64,000 nt of DNA. Origin: Pseudovirgaria hyperparasitica. Lineage: Eukaryota > Ascomycota > Dothideomycetes > Acrospermales > Acrospermaceae. Below are positions 34,101-43,970 of this stretch, piece after piece; within the stretch, counting starts at the first letter, position 1, and each line of letters opens with the position of its first letter. The notes below the pieces were generated by a model. The model was not told the origin of the DNA. It made no database searches and saw only the letters and a list, made by a program, of their open reading frames with translations. The stretch spans positions 313,446 to 377,445 of the forward strand of contig NW_022985563.1 in the NCBI RefSeq assembly GCF_010093815.1, written 5' to 3'. The position numbers and the translations under genes are program-made.

Positions 34101-34232
34101 GCTGAGCGGGGTCGTGCCTTTTTGCACTCGTCAATGAACGATAGCAACCAGGGAACGGACTTCAACTGGCAGACCGCGGAATGGACTCGTGGCGTGCACG
34201 ATCGGCTCAAGAACACCATGTTCTACACCTAA
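31124..34232 (+). CDS. Argonaute (QDE-2-like), RGG-rich N-terminus
   Basis: The small-RNA effector of RNA silencing (quelling in Neurospora). Two exons, join(31124..31398, 31448..34232), 1019 aa; a 49-bp intron splits the low-complexity head from the body. Residues 1-90 are almost only Gly, Arg and Asp, with GDRGGGR repeats. Then come the N domain, linker 1, PAZ (roughly residues 340-480), MID and PIWI (from about 760). PIWI keeps acidic catalytic residues Asp764 (GLDVSHPSP), Asp838 (FRDGVSEGQY) and Asp974 (YNADLIAERG); the third metal ligand is Asp, as in several fungal Argonautes, rather than the His of human Ago2. By eye the glutamate-finger position falls at VVD816, an Asp. HSGLQGTVRPAHY is the usual late PIWI block. 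Slicer activity is likely but unproven. Confidence 0.95.
31237..31308 (+). repeat. In-frame 21-bp minisatellite inside the Argonaute gene
   Basis: About three and a half copies of the 21-bp unit GTGATCGGGGAGGAGGAAGA (plus one base), which encodes GDRGGGR. The copies are nearly identical at the DNA level. The unit is a multiple of three, so length changes keep the reading frame. Confidence 0.92.
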
Positions 34233-35403
34233 GAATAGACACACTGCGCAGAAGCCGCTGCTGATGTATGTCGGCATTGGTGCGATGATCACCATCATCA
34301 TCGTCGTTGTCAGTGGTGGCCACGTGGTGTATCTCTCGGCCTCTTCTTCAGCACAAACGCCTAAACGTCAATTCGGATTTCCTTCGCTCGTTATACCCTC
34401 GGTCAAACTTACACATGAACTCAGCCCCAAATAAAACAAAACACCGAAAAAAAGCCTTAACACTTACACATTCCCGGCCTTCACACAAGGCCTCAATTTC
34501 AAAGAATGGAGGAACAAGAGAACAGACAACATGCAAAGCCGCACATCACTCTAGATTGTTGTGTATGTGTGTGCTTGCAAGCATGCAAAGATTCATATTT
34601 GTTAACGACGCTGCGTCGTCGTTGTCATCGTCGTCCTCGTCTTGATCTATCAAATATGTTCTTTTGATTGACAGACAAACAGACGAGACAGACGAGACGA
34701 GACCGCTGCTCAGTCCACTCGCTTGCGTTACCTCCTTTTTTCGTTTTGCTATCTTCCTCTTATCTTTCTTTTTTGTTCTCCTTTCCTTTCCGTTCCTTCT
34801 CTTCTGGACCTTCTTTTATGCCGAATATTGAGTGGAAACAGAGAGATGATTTACTTGAATTTTCCTTGATGATGATGTTGGAAGTTTTGGGGCACTACAA
34901 TGAGGAAATTTTGGGATTTTCGTTCGCTGGGACTTTATAGTGATTGGAATTAGGAAAACATAACAAATGAAGAAAAAAATTCGTGGTGGAATTGTGTGCT
35001 TTGTTGTAGGTGTGAGCGTATATGCGTTGTGACATGTATATCTATCTACCTGCTCGATCGAACAAAGCGATATCCGAGAGCACTAAAGATGTTGAACAGA
35101 TCGGTCAAAGACGCGCTGAGACTCCGTCTCGCCTCACAAGTCTGATTAATTCACATGACTTGTCCACACGAATCTACAGCCGCTGGATAAAATCCCCAGA
35201 TAAATCCCAACACAATCAACGCACCACCACCACGACTACCACAACAACACGTTAAGGAAATATACCTCACCTCAGCAAACACTATACCCAACGATTGTGA
35301 TACTCACCCGAATGGCGCTACAAGAAGTCAACCAGGCATGAGAAGACGAACCACAAACCGTAAACCGGAACATCGATAATCTAATGTATAGTTACAGACT
35401 GGT

Positions 35404-35443
35404 GGTAGGTAGGTAGGTAGGTAGGTAGGTAGGTAGGTAGGTA
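35404..35443. repeat. Tetranucleotide array (TAGG)n, about 10 copies
   Basis: A perfect TAGG array lies between Argonaute and VPS1. It is a likely length-variable locus. Confidence 0.95.
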
Positions 35444-35510
35444 TGTAACAAAGACTAATTATATCCTATTTCATGTCCATGCGGGCCTTTCCTTCCATTC
35501 CAAAGCGCAA

Positions 35511-35570
35511 TCCATCCATCCATCCATCCATCCATCCATCCATCCATCCATCCATCCATCCATCCATCCA
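35511..35570. repeat. Tetranucleotide array (TCCA)n, about 15 copies
   Basis: A perfect TCCA array of about 60 bp is followed at once by a short CA run. It lies about 70 bp from the TAGG array. Frames across it give repetitive peptides (HPSI) that are not genes. Confidence 0.95.
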
Positions 35571-35963
35571 CACACACACATCCCTGCTTGGTTTACACAG
35601 CATACACGGCTCTCCCTTCCTCTTCTTGCCCCTCTTACATTCTCGCTTTCTCAAACAATCGCATCATGCACGCATGCTCGCTCGTCATTAGCGGGGGTGC
35701 AAACAAGACAAGAAAGAAAAAACAACCGCTCTTTCTTCATTCTATGGAAAAAAAATACCCCGGCAGATAAGATACCAACTCGACTCACTCACAACCCAAA
35801 CAAAGCGTCTCAACGCGGAAAGAGGAAGGGACTTGGCTGACTGACTGATCGGGCTCAGTTTCCGCGCGTGTCAATCGATGCCTATGGACAGAACCTTAAT
35901 TAGAAAACAGGACTCTATGTCTTTCTTCCTTTTCATTTGGCAAAGGGAGGGACGGTCGCGGAT

Positions 35964-38318
35964 TCATACCTGATTGACAATGTCGCTCGCCCTCCTTAGG
36001 CTATCGACCATCTGAATACACTCCTTCCTTCGTCGGATAGTGTGATCGCTCTCCTTAAGCAGATCGTCCAGCTCCTCAGTCTTGTACATGTTCTCGAGCA
36101 ACTCACGCTGCATCTCATCCTTTGTCATGGCGACTAGATTCAGCATGATTGCCTTGGGCACCATGTCGATCATTGTGCGGCGCACAATGCTATAGTACGA
36201 CGCAATGAGGAGTTTGATGACTTCAACCTCCATGGCCTCCTTTTCGGACAGTGTTCCGGAGGCTCTAAGCGTCGGTGGTGGGGCTTCCATGGCAGCCATC
36301 TTCTTCTTGTTTTTGGACGCGAAGAACGAGCCGAAAAAGCCAGAACCACCGTCTGGGTCGAGCACAGGGGAGACTGCGCGTGGGGGAATCGCAGAAGCGG
36401 GCAGGGGCTTGCCGGTTTTCGGGTCGACCTGTGTGGGTTTCGTGGCGGAGTGACGCTCGTGAACGATTGCCATGGCCTTTGAGCCGTTGATGAAGTCTGG
36501 ATGACCGGTGTTGATGTAAGTAGCCTCCATGGACACAAGATCGCGGACAAGCTTGTTGGTGGGTTCCATAGATTTCTTGAAGAAGGCGACGACGACGGCG
36601 TGGAATTTCTCTTTGAGTGCTGGATAGCGGCGGAACATAGGCTTGGTGAGGAGTTGACCTAGGATGCGGATGAGCTCGTCATAGACGAGTGAAACACACT
36701 TTAGGCTGGGCTCTTCGAGGCGACGGATTTGTTGCTTGACGATAACCTCAAAGGCCGACGTTCCGACGAAGAGAGCTGGGGACGGACCGGAAGAGTTGAC
36801 CAGATATGTGCGGATGTCGTTATCTTTGACTTGGTCGAATGGGTCGACTGCCTTGACACCATTCGAGTATAGCTCGTGGTATACAAAGCTGATTCTGGCA
36901 CCTCCGGAGAGTTCGATACTAGACAGCTCCGTGTTCTTACCTTCTAGAACAGCCCGGTACTCGTTTGAGAACTCCGTGATCATATTTAGGACGACGTTTG
37001 AGTTGTTACCGAGCAGTGAATCACCAAGTGAGGCGAGCTCGGCGGAATATTTTTGCAATGAGGAAGCAATTCGAGCCTTTATATCTGGTAATGTTTGTTT
37101 GATGTGCATCATAAGAATCTGTTGCCCGTGTTAGCCTGATCTGACTTTGAGACTTTTACGATCAACGAACCAGGTTGAGTTTGCGGGCCAGATACGGCGT
37201 TCCGCAGTACGCTGCCTTGCTCCTGTACGCCTTGTGTTGCTCGAAAAATTGCCTCTCGTGTTCCAAGGCATAAGAAATAGCCTTCTTATTTTCGATATCC
37301 CTCTGTCCTCTGTTGACCACAGGTACGTAGCCTAGTCTGAGCGGAATGATACGTCCGGCTAAAATATCCACAACGTCGGTACCTTCGTCCATGAGATCTA
37401 CCTTGGTGAGGACACCGATGGTTCTTTGACCTTCTGGATCCACTTCTCTCGCCAACTTAAGGCCATCTGAGTTTGCCAGATCTGTATTGGCCGCCGTGAC
37501 AGCCAATATGATAGCATTGGTCTTGCTGATCTGCTTTAGAACCATTTCTCGGATCTGGCGCTCGATATCTCTGGGCTGATCGCCAACAGGCACTTTTGTC
37601 AGACCGGGCAAATCCACCAATGTGAGAGTCAGGACGTTGGGCGAGTAGATGCGCAGGTTAATGGGAGCAGGAGAAATGCCCCCATTGCGGCCTGTCTTCG
37701 ATTCAGTCTCGCGCACAATTTCATCACGAATTTTGCCAAAGTCATGGAACTTCTGGCCCGGAATATGCAGAAACTCGCCCCATTCATCAACATTGGCTTC
37801 CTTGTCATCTGCCTTAGACACAGTTTCATCGGCTTCGCCGACTGGCTCGCCATTGGTTTCGATCTTTGGTATAGCAGGTGGTCGGTTTATGAGTTGAAGG
37901 ATGAGTGGGCGTCTTGTGACAATGCCTGTTCCTCTTGGAAGACTGAGGGTATTACAGTATCAGCGAGGCGAGGGTGCCCATGGGGGACTAAGTGCTCACA
38001 AGTCTCTTCCAACGATATTTTCCAGTACTGAACTCTTTCCGCTCGATTGTGACCCTACGACAGCGATTTGCGGTAAATCTATGGGATTTTGAACCTATAG
38101 GGGTCATATCAGCAGGGTGTTTACAACTTCTCACGAAGGTTGAGAAGGGTCAAGGGCACACGCATACCCCTACGGTGGTAAAAACATCCTGAAGCTTGTT
38201 GACGAGTGTGATGAGGCCGGGGTCGTTGACGTTAATGCTATAAACACAGTTTCGTCAGCTTCTCTGTGGTCCCATATCAGTCGCAGCCCACTTACGCAGT
38301 TGAGCTTATAGACGCCAT
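35964..38318 (-). CDS. VPS1: Dynamin-like GTPase Vps1
   Basis: Drives membrane scission in Golgi-to-vacuole sorting and takes part in peroxisome fission and endocytosis. Exons in coding order: 38318..38296, 38237..38168, 38094..38000, 37942..37171, 37118..35964; 704 aa, the same length as yeast Vps1. The GTPase domain has the P-loop GSQSSGKSS (residues 45-53), [28 protein letters not shown] and [12 protein letters not shown]. The middle/stalk region follows, and the GED is at the C-terminus ([15 protein letters not shown]). There is no PH domain or proline-rich tail, which fits Vps1 rather than classical dynamin. The insert near residues 520-590 is Lys/Pro-rich ([13 protein letters not shown]). 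The first coding exon is only 23 nt. All introns are GT-AG. Confidence 0.95.
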
Positions 38319-38762
38319 CGCTGGCGGTGAAGTGAAGCGCTACTAGAGATAGATATTGATGCTACGTGGCGAAGTTGTAAGTGGTATATGTATAGAAGTA
38401 ACGCGGTTTGCGGTTTGCGCGAGAATGCTGCAGTGGTCCAGAATGCAAAGAGCTGTCGTGGTATCAAATGATCTACCTCTGCTTCAACCACAACCACCAT
38501 GTGGCTAGGGCGCGCACGGCCACTCTGCATTAGCTGTGGCGGCCAACACAGCGGAATACTCCCCAGGCAGCAGCAAATCTCTCAACTCTTACGTACCCAA
38601 TTAGGCAGCAGTATTATTCACTATTTGGGCAAGGTCCATGCTAACGCCTTGTATCAGAATCTTAAGAAGTCTATTGTTTGAGACTACGTCCAAAACGCTT
38701 CTCAGGGGACCATGCACTAGTCAAGCTACAGAACACAAATTCACGAGAATCAACATCTTGAC
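38319..38762. other. Intergenic region upstream of VPS1
   Basis: About 440 bp, containing the VPS1 promoter and the VMA1 3' end, both genes being on the minus strand. No gene or repeat is seen. Confidence 0.5.
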
Positions 38763-40872
38763 TTATTCGTCTGTCACAGATGCAAACTTGTCCATCATCT
38801 TTTGTTGCAGCGCTTCGTACTAGGTGAAAAGTTAGCGAAGTTCGCACGTCGTTGCTGAAAGAATGAACTCACCTTCTTCGTAATCTTTTCCTCGCCCTCT
38901 GAAGGCACTTCGAACTTCATACGACGTAGATCAGCTTGTATCTCAGATGTTGCCTCTCGAATCTTTGCCCAGCTCTGGCCTTGGGAAACTGCTTTTTGTG
39001 CCTCGTCATGGAATCCCATCATGCACTTCATCATCCACTCTGTTTTCCAGAGCGGACAGAATTGGTCGTAGTCACTATAGCCGTTTTGCTGCAGGAAGTC
39101 CTCTTTGATCAAAGTCGCGATATCCAGAGTAATCTTGTCTCCATCACCAAGAGCAGATTTACCGACCAGTTGAACGACTTGGTCCAAGTCCTCAGATGTC
39201 GTGAGAAGCTCCTTGACCCTGTCACGAAGGCGGGGAAACCCAGGGTTGTTCTCTTGATAGTACTTGTCCAAAGATTTCGTGTACTTGCTGTAACTAGCTG
39301 AGGTGTTGACTGACGGGAAGTGCTTTCTTTGCGCTAGCTTCTTGTCGAGACCCCAAAATACTTGGACAATGTTGAGAGTAGAACTGGTGACAGGTTCCGA
39401 GTAGTCACCACCCGGAGGGCTGACAGCACCAACAATACTTACACTTCCTTTGCGCTCTGGGCTACCCAATGCCGTGACTCGGCCAGCACGCTCGTAAAAA
39501 GAAGCGAGCTTGGCACCGAGGTAGGCAGGGAAACCTTGATCAGCAGGCATCTCTCCGAGACGTCCAGAAATCTCACGGAGCGCTTCAGCCCAACGCGAAG
39601 AAGAGTCAGCCATCATAGCCACAGCCTTCCCTTGATCGCGGAAATATTCAGCCACGGTTATACCTGTGTAGATAGAGGCCTCTCGTGCAGCCACGGGCAT
39701 GTTGGACGTGTTTGCAATCAGAGTCGTGCGCTTCATGATCGCTTCCTTGCGACCGTCCACGTCAATAGTCAGCTCGGGGAAGTCCATCAACACTTCGGCC
39801 ATTTCGTTTCCTCGTTCACCGCAACCGACATAGACAATAATGTCACTATTAGAGAACTTCGACAAACTTTGACTGATGACCGTCTTTCCACAGCCAAATG
39901 CGCCAGGAATACATACAGTACCACCTTGCACAGATGGGAAAAGGGCGTCAAGGACACGTTGTCCAACGATAAGGGGCTGATCGGATGAAAGCTTCTCGTT
40001 CGACGGACGAGGTACACGAACAGGCCAGTTGTGTACCATTGAGTATTCTGTTTTCTTGCCTTCAAACTCAAGCTCAAGAATCTTCGTGTCCACAGTATAG
40101 CTGCCCTTCTCGGCAATACGGGTGATAGTACCGCGGGCCCTTGGTGGCAAGAGAATCTTGTGGTCATTCAGGAGAGAGTTTTCGAAAACGCTGCCGAACA
40201 CATCACCTCCTGTGATGTGATCTCCAACCTTCAGCTTGCCAGGAGTAAAGTCCCATTTCTTCTCACGGTCGAGCGCAGGAATGTCAATACCTCGAGGAAT
40301 GTAGATAGAGTTCGAAAGATCGCTGATCTTCTTCAAAGGTCTTTGAATTCCGTCGTAGATCGTTTCCATAAGACCAGGGCCCAGTTCTACGGAAAGAGGC
40401 TTCCCAGAACGTATGACAGGGTCACCAACCTTTACACCAGCTGAATACGGAGCTCGTCAGTCATGCCTTCTGTTGAGTGGGACCTTTGCTAGGGCCAGCG
40501 CACCTGTCTCTTCATACACCTGAATAGTAGCTTTATCTGCATCGAGTCTAATAACTTCTCCAACAAGTTTATCGTTTCCAACTCTTACAAGCTCGTACAT
40601 AGCACATCCGATCATGCTTTCGGCGACAATAACGGGTCTGTTCTTATCAGTATCAGGATTGTAGTTGTTCGAACAGAAGTGGAGATATACCCAGAAATCG
40701 AGAAAACGGTACCTTTAATGGCACGTTAGTAAGAGATCTTTGGTTATGGATTGACAGATTATGGCATACCATGCTCCTCGCCATTGTCTTCCGTCTTCTT
40801 AGAGTTCTAGCGGGCCGCCCTGGTTAGCTACTCGCTCATGACAATAGGATCATCAAGACGTACAGGTGCCAT
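38763..40872 (-). CDS. VMA1: V-type ATPase catalytic subunit A (Vma1), without intein
   Basis: The ATP-hydrolysing subunit of the V1 sector that acidifies the vacuole and other compartments. Exons in coding order: 40872..40864, 40806..40770, 40712..40691, 40637..40504, 40440..38873, 38819..38763; 608 aa, against 617 for yeast Vma1 without its intein. Key parts are [20 protein letters not shown] near the start, the P-loop [27 protein letters not shown], the [20 protein letters not shown] block and [18 protein letters not shown]. The Gly-Cys junction where the VDE intein sits in yeast is uninterrupted. Four of six coding exons are shorter than 140 nt; the first has 9 nt (Met-Ala-Pro). The initiator Met lies in frame inside a longer upstream open frame (see the 92-codon ORF). 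Confidence 0.95.
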
Positions 40873-41106
40873 TGTGGTAGATTTCAGCTGACCTCTATAG
40901 GGCTCTTCGACGACGCTCTTGTGTGTGGTAGCTGGAGCGGGTGAAGACGGTAAAGGGACTTCGATTGGGGTCTCAACTGTGACTCCGAAGTAATCTGCGC
41001 CCCGGGGTGTTGAGGGGCGGGACGGTGAGCGGTATTCAGAGCTCTGACTTTGGATGAGATCAAGTAGGGAAGGACGAGCTTTCAATCGAGGGCGGAGACC
41101 AAGCAT
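40828..41106 (-). other. Open frame of 92 codons overlapping and in frame with the VMA1 start codon
   Basis: From an ATG at 41106 the minus strand is open through the VMA1 start codon and into VMA1 intron 1, where it stops. The sequence (MLGLRPRLKARPSLLDLIQS, then a Ser/Pro-rich part with STPRGADYFGV) looks more like protein than random sequence. Unspliced, it would give a 92-aa protein. Spliced as VMA1, it would add 78 residues in front of the normal Met. It may instead be chance or a small separate gene. I assign no function. Confidence 0.35.
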
Positions 41107-41250
41107 ACAATTGTGGTAGTCAATAGTTAATGGGGACGCAGTAGCCAAGAGCTGCTGCTTGCAAGCCGTCAGAGCTGCTCCAAGAGTGGGGCACACAGAC
41201 CAGCTAGGTTAGTACTACTGGGCAGCTGGCTCCCTCCTTGGCGCCTTAAT

Positions 41251-41730
41251 CCGTATATCCATAGTTACATGGGAAAGCTTGGCTGCCGATGTTCGCCCAT
41301 GTCACCAACACGCACGATTTAGTATAATTAACATTTTTATCTATTACCGCCGTATAATATATATATAGCTATAAAAATTACTATATATTAGTTCTATATA
41401 GTCCTAGTTATATATCTATCCTCTTTTTATTACTTTATATTATCTATAATACCTCTAAAATTAAAGAAAAAGAGTAAAAAGAGTAAGTAATAGAGAGATA
41501 CTCTTAGGTCTAGCTAGCTATATACCCCTATATTTAAACGCGCTCTAGAAGGATATAGAGAGAATACTAAGGATCTATAGTATTATATATTAGTTATACT
41601 ATCTCTTAAATACTATATAAGCGTAGTATAGTAGTAGTATATAAGAATATTAATTATACTTAATCGTGTGTGTTGGTGACATGGGCGGACATCGGGCGCC
41701 AAGCTTTCCCATGTAACTATGGATATACGG
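41251..41730. mobile_element. AT-rich element with 90-bp terminal inverted repeats (MITE-like, RIP-damaged)
   Basis: The two ends are inverted copies of each other for about 90 bp with about six mismatches; the outermost 20 bases are CCGTATATCCATAGTTACAT on the left and the exact reverse complement on the right. Most mismatches are C/T or G/A transitions. Between the ends the sequence is nearly all A and T, with very many TA steps, as expected after repeat-induced point mutation. At 480 bp and without an open frame it is a non-autonomous DNA-transposon type element. A clean target-site duplication is not visible; the flanking AT on both sides may be part of the ends. The superfamily is unknown. 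Confidence 0.85.
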
Positions 41731-41842
41731 ATAGTGGTTCTCTCTCACAAGACACGCCGTGCTCGAGTCGTTGATTTAAATCGATATTAAGGCTATGTGT
41801 ATATGAATTTATGCACCAAATGAACCACGAGTAGCATAATGT

Positions 41843-43199
41843 TCAGGTTTCGCTCTGCCGGTCATGTGTCTCCCAATTTATGTGGCCAAAGATATTTTGA
41901 GAATGCATCCGCATTGAGCTCCAGCTTTTCTTCGCCCTTGCTGGCTTCGTAACACTACTGGCTGTCTTCGAATCTACTCGAAGCTGAGAAGATGTCGATG
42001 TATTCATAGTTTCGGATAGAGGCTGACCCCAGAAGCTAATCTTACGAAGCCGCATACTGTGAGCTGGCGTGCTGTCGGACTCGACAAGATGAGGAAATAG
42101 CTTCGCTACCAGTGGTTTGATCGACAAGAGGCAAGCAAAAGCTATTCCAACATTGGCTTCTACAATTGATCAGGTCAGTGCCGCAACACCGGAGCCTTAG
42201 GTTGGATTAGCCTTGAAATGTAAGGTACTGACTGTACGGCAACTTACGAGTCAAATCATGCCAGACTTTGGCGGCGACGTCTACCATGACCACACGGAGT
42301 ATGCCGATAATACATACCCTTCAATATTTAGCAAATGACATACATCAGATCTGTTGTCATAGACTTACATTCCACCCAACGTAAACAACACCATAAGCCC
42401 TATTTTCTGTCGCCGCGGAAGCTTGAGCTGACTGACCAATGGCATTGGCAATAACCATACTACAAGGTCCAGAATAACATTGATTGGTGCTGTCGTATAC
42501 CAATATACCATAGCATCAATACACATGCCTGGTGTGCTTGGATTCTACATCTTCCGTATCGGAATACAAAGGAATACAGAGCCAAACACGCCCCAGATTG
42601 GAATAAGCGTCAAGACTATAAGTACGGCTTGGCACGTCCGACGAAAGATGATGACCGGAGTAGATGAAAATATACGCAGATATTGAGTAACAATTGAGGC
42701 TTTGGTTACGTTGACGACAATTTGATAGATCACGTTGCTGGCGATGATAAGCTAGTCACGGATCAGTATAGCTTTCGATGTCATCGAAAATCTTACCTTC
42801 GCCATAGTAGGGATTCTAGCATGGTTGTCCGCCCACTGAGATTCACCAATCCCAAGATGAACCTCTGTAATTGTCAACACCCTGTCGTGTCACATTTCCA
42901 TTTTATGGGATGAGCTCTAACCTGCTGCAACAACACCAGTCAAGGCAATCGCAAGTATCTGTGTAGTTCAGTAACTATACTCAGTTTATAATGTCTTAGA
43001 TATTACCCACCGTTGAGAAGACAATCATATAATCATCCAAACCAATAACTCGCGTGATGCACCAACGAGTATACCACCTTGCACCTACCGCAACCAAAGT
43101 AAGACCAACGCAACCGATTGCTGGCCCGAGAGCCGCCCATCCTATATCAGCTGGATGTCCTGCGATAACAAGAACAGTCGGTGGTTCTGAGTGATCCAT
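41843..43199 (-). pseudogene. Fungal rhodopsin-domain (Pth11-like) membrane protein gene with one in-frame stop
   Basis: Exons in coding order: 43199..43011, 42958..42922, 42864..42797, 42751..42369, 42318..42248, 42159..41843; 354 codons before the terminal stop, all joins GT-AG and in phase. Family marks are VAVGARWYTRWCITRVIGLDDYMIV, EVHLGIGESQWADN, IYQIVVNVTKASIVTQYLRI, TPGMCIDAMVYWYTTAPINV and LPRRQKIGLMVLFTLGGM. The hydrophobic segments fit a seven-helix protein. In exon 4 the codon at 42547-42545 is TAG, where a Trp is expected after CIPIRKM; the frame is otherwise intact on both sides for the whole gene. TGG to TAG is a CpA-to-TpA change on the other strand, the RIP type. A selenocysteine-like or read-through role is unlikely. 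Recent loss or a sequencing error are the options. Confidence 0.8.
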
Positions 43200-43970
43200 A
43201 TCATCAGCGCCAAAGCATCAGTCAAGGATAGTAGCCTTTCCAATCAGTGTGGGACACTCAGTTGTAAGATGCTCTGCACAGTACGTAGGCAAATGTCTCG
43301 GACCTCGCGGATGAAAATCCCCCTAACGTCTATTCATTGCGAACCAATAATTCCACCGCAACGAGACATGTTTTCTAAAATAATATCAGTGTTCTTCCTT
43401 CACCACTTACTAATATACTTTAGTTATATATTCTAATTCTCTGATGTATTTCTCTAAAATATAAGTTTGCAGATATAACAATATAACATTTCGATTGATA
43501 TTATCAACTATTCTTATCGAGCGGTTTCAAATAGCTTTAGGGTTATGCTTCTACTTTACCGGGACTGAGGACGTATTCTTAGCTTCGAATTTAGTCTTAG
43601 GTACTTGCTTTACCGACATATACGACAGCGAATTATAAACATTTGTATCCGAGTGAATTACGCTTTGTTGAGTCTCTCCGTGGACAGAGATCTACCATAT
43701 TATATGACGTTCGATTAACCACTAAGCTGCTGTACTATAGTTTTGCGCTATTCCTATAGTAGGCAGCAACTAGCTGTAGATAGAATAGTGTAAAAGTCGG
43801 TGGGACAAGCCATGCGCGATGATCCGAAGCTTCGTTTCGACAATTGCTTTGCCAAAGCCGCCTTAGCATATATCGTTCTCCTTTTCCTCCTCCCACCTCG
43901 CCTCGCTCCTCGACTCGCTCTAGTCACCCTTTCCCTCCCTCTTAGTACTTCTTAACACGCTAGTTGTTAA
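43200..43970. other. Divergent AT-rich intergenic region
   Basis: About 770 bp between the rhodopsin-domain gene and the kinase-like gene. The middle is A/T-rich but not as extreme as the element at 41.3 kb. The last 110 bp are C/T-rich with repeated CTCG motifs, a typical promoter or leader for the kinase-like gene. Confidence 0.5.

Larger units (their letters stand above)
34233..35963. other. Convergent 1.7 kb gap between Argonaute and VPS1 with microsatellites
   Basis: The two genes face each other, so this should be 3' sequence only. It contains poly-pyrimidine stretches, a CCA/ACA-rich patch near 35215-35255 and two long tetranucleotide arrays, listed separately. Open frames here are low complexity. 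I see no gene. Confidence 0.55.

Noticed and set aside
35473-35691. Protein with HPSI repeats
   Set aside because: It is a translation of the TCCA microsatellite in a convergent intergenic gap.
38763-40872. Possible VDE-type intein in VMA1
   Set aside because: The P-loop and the [11 protein letters not shown] junction are continuous, so no intein is present.
42545-42547. Selenocysteine or programmed read-through at the in-frame stop
   Set aside because: The codon is TAG, not TGA, no known stimulating context is seen, and fungi of this group are not known to use selenocysteine. A RIP-type mutation explains it more simply.
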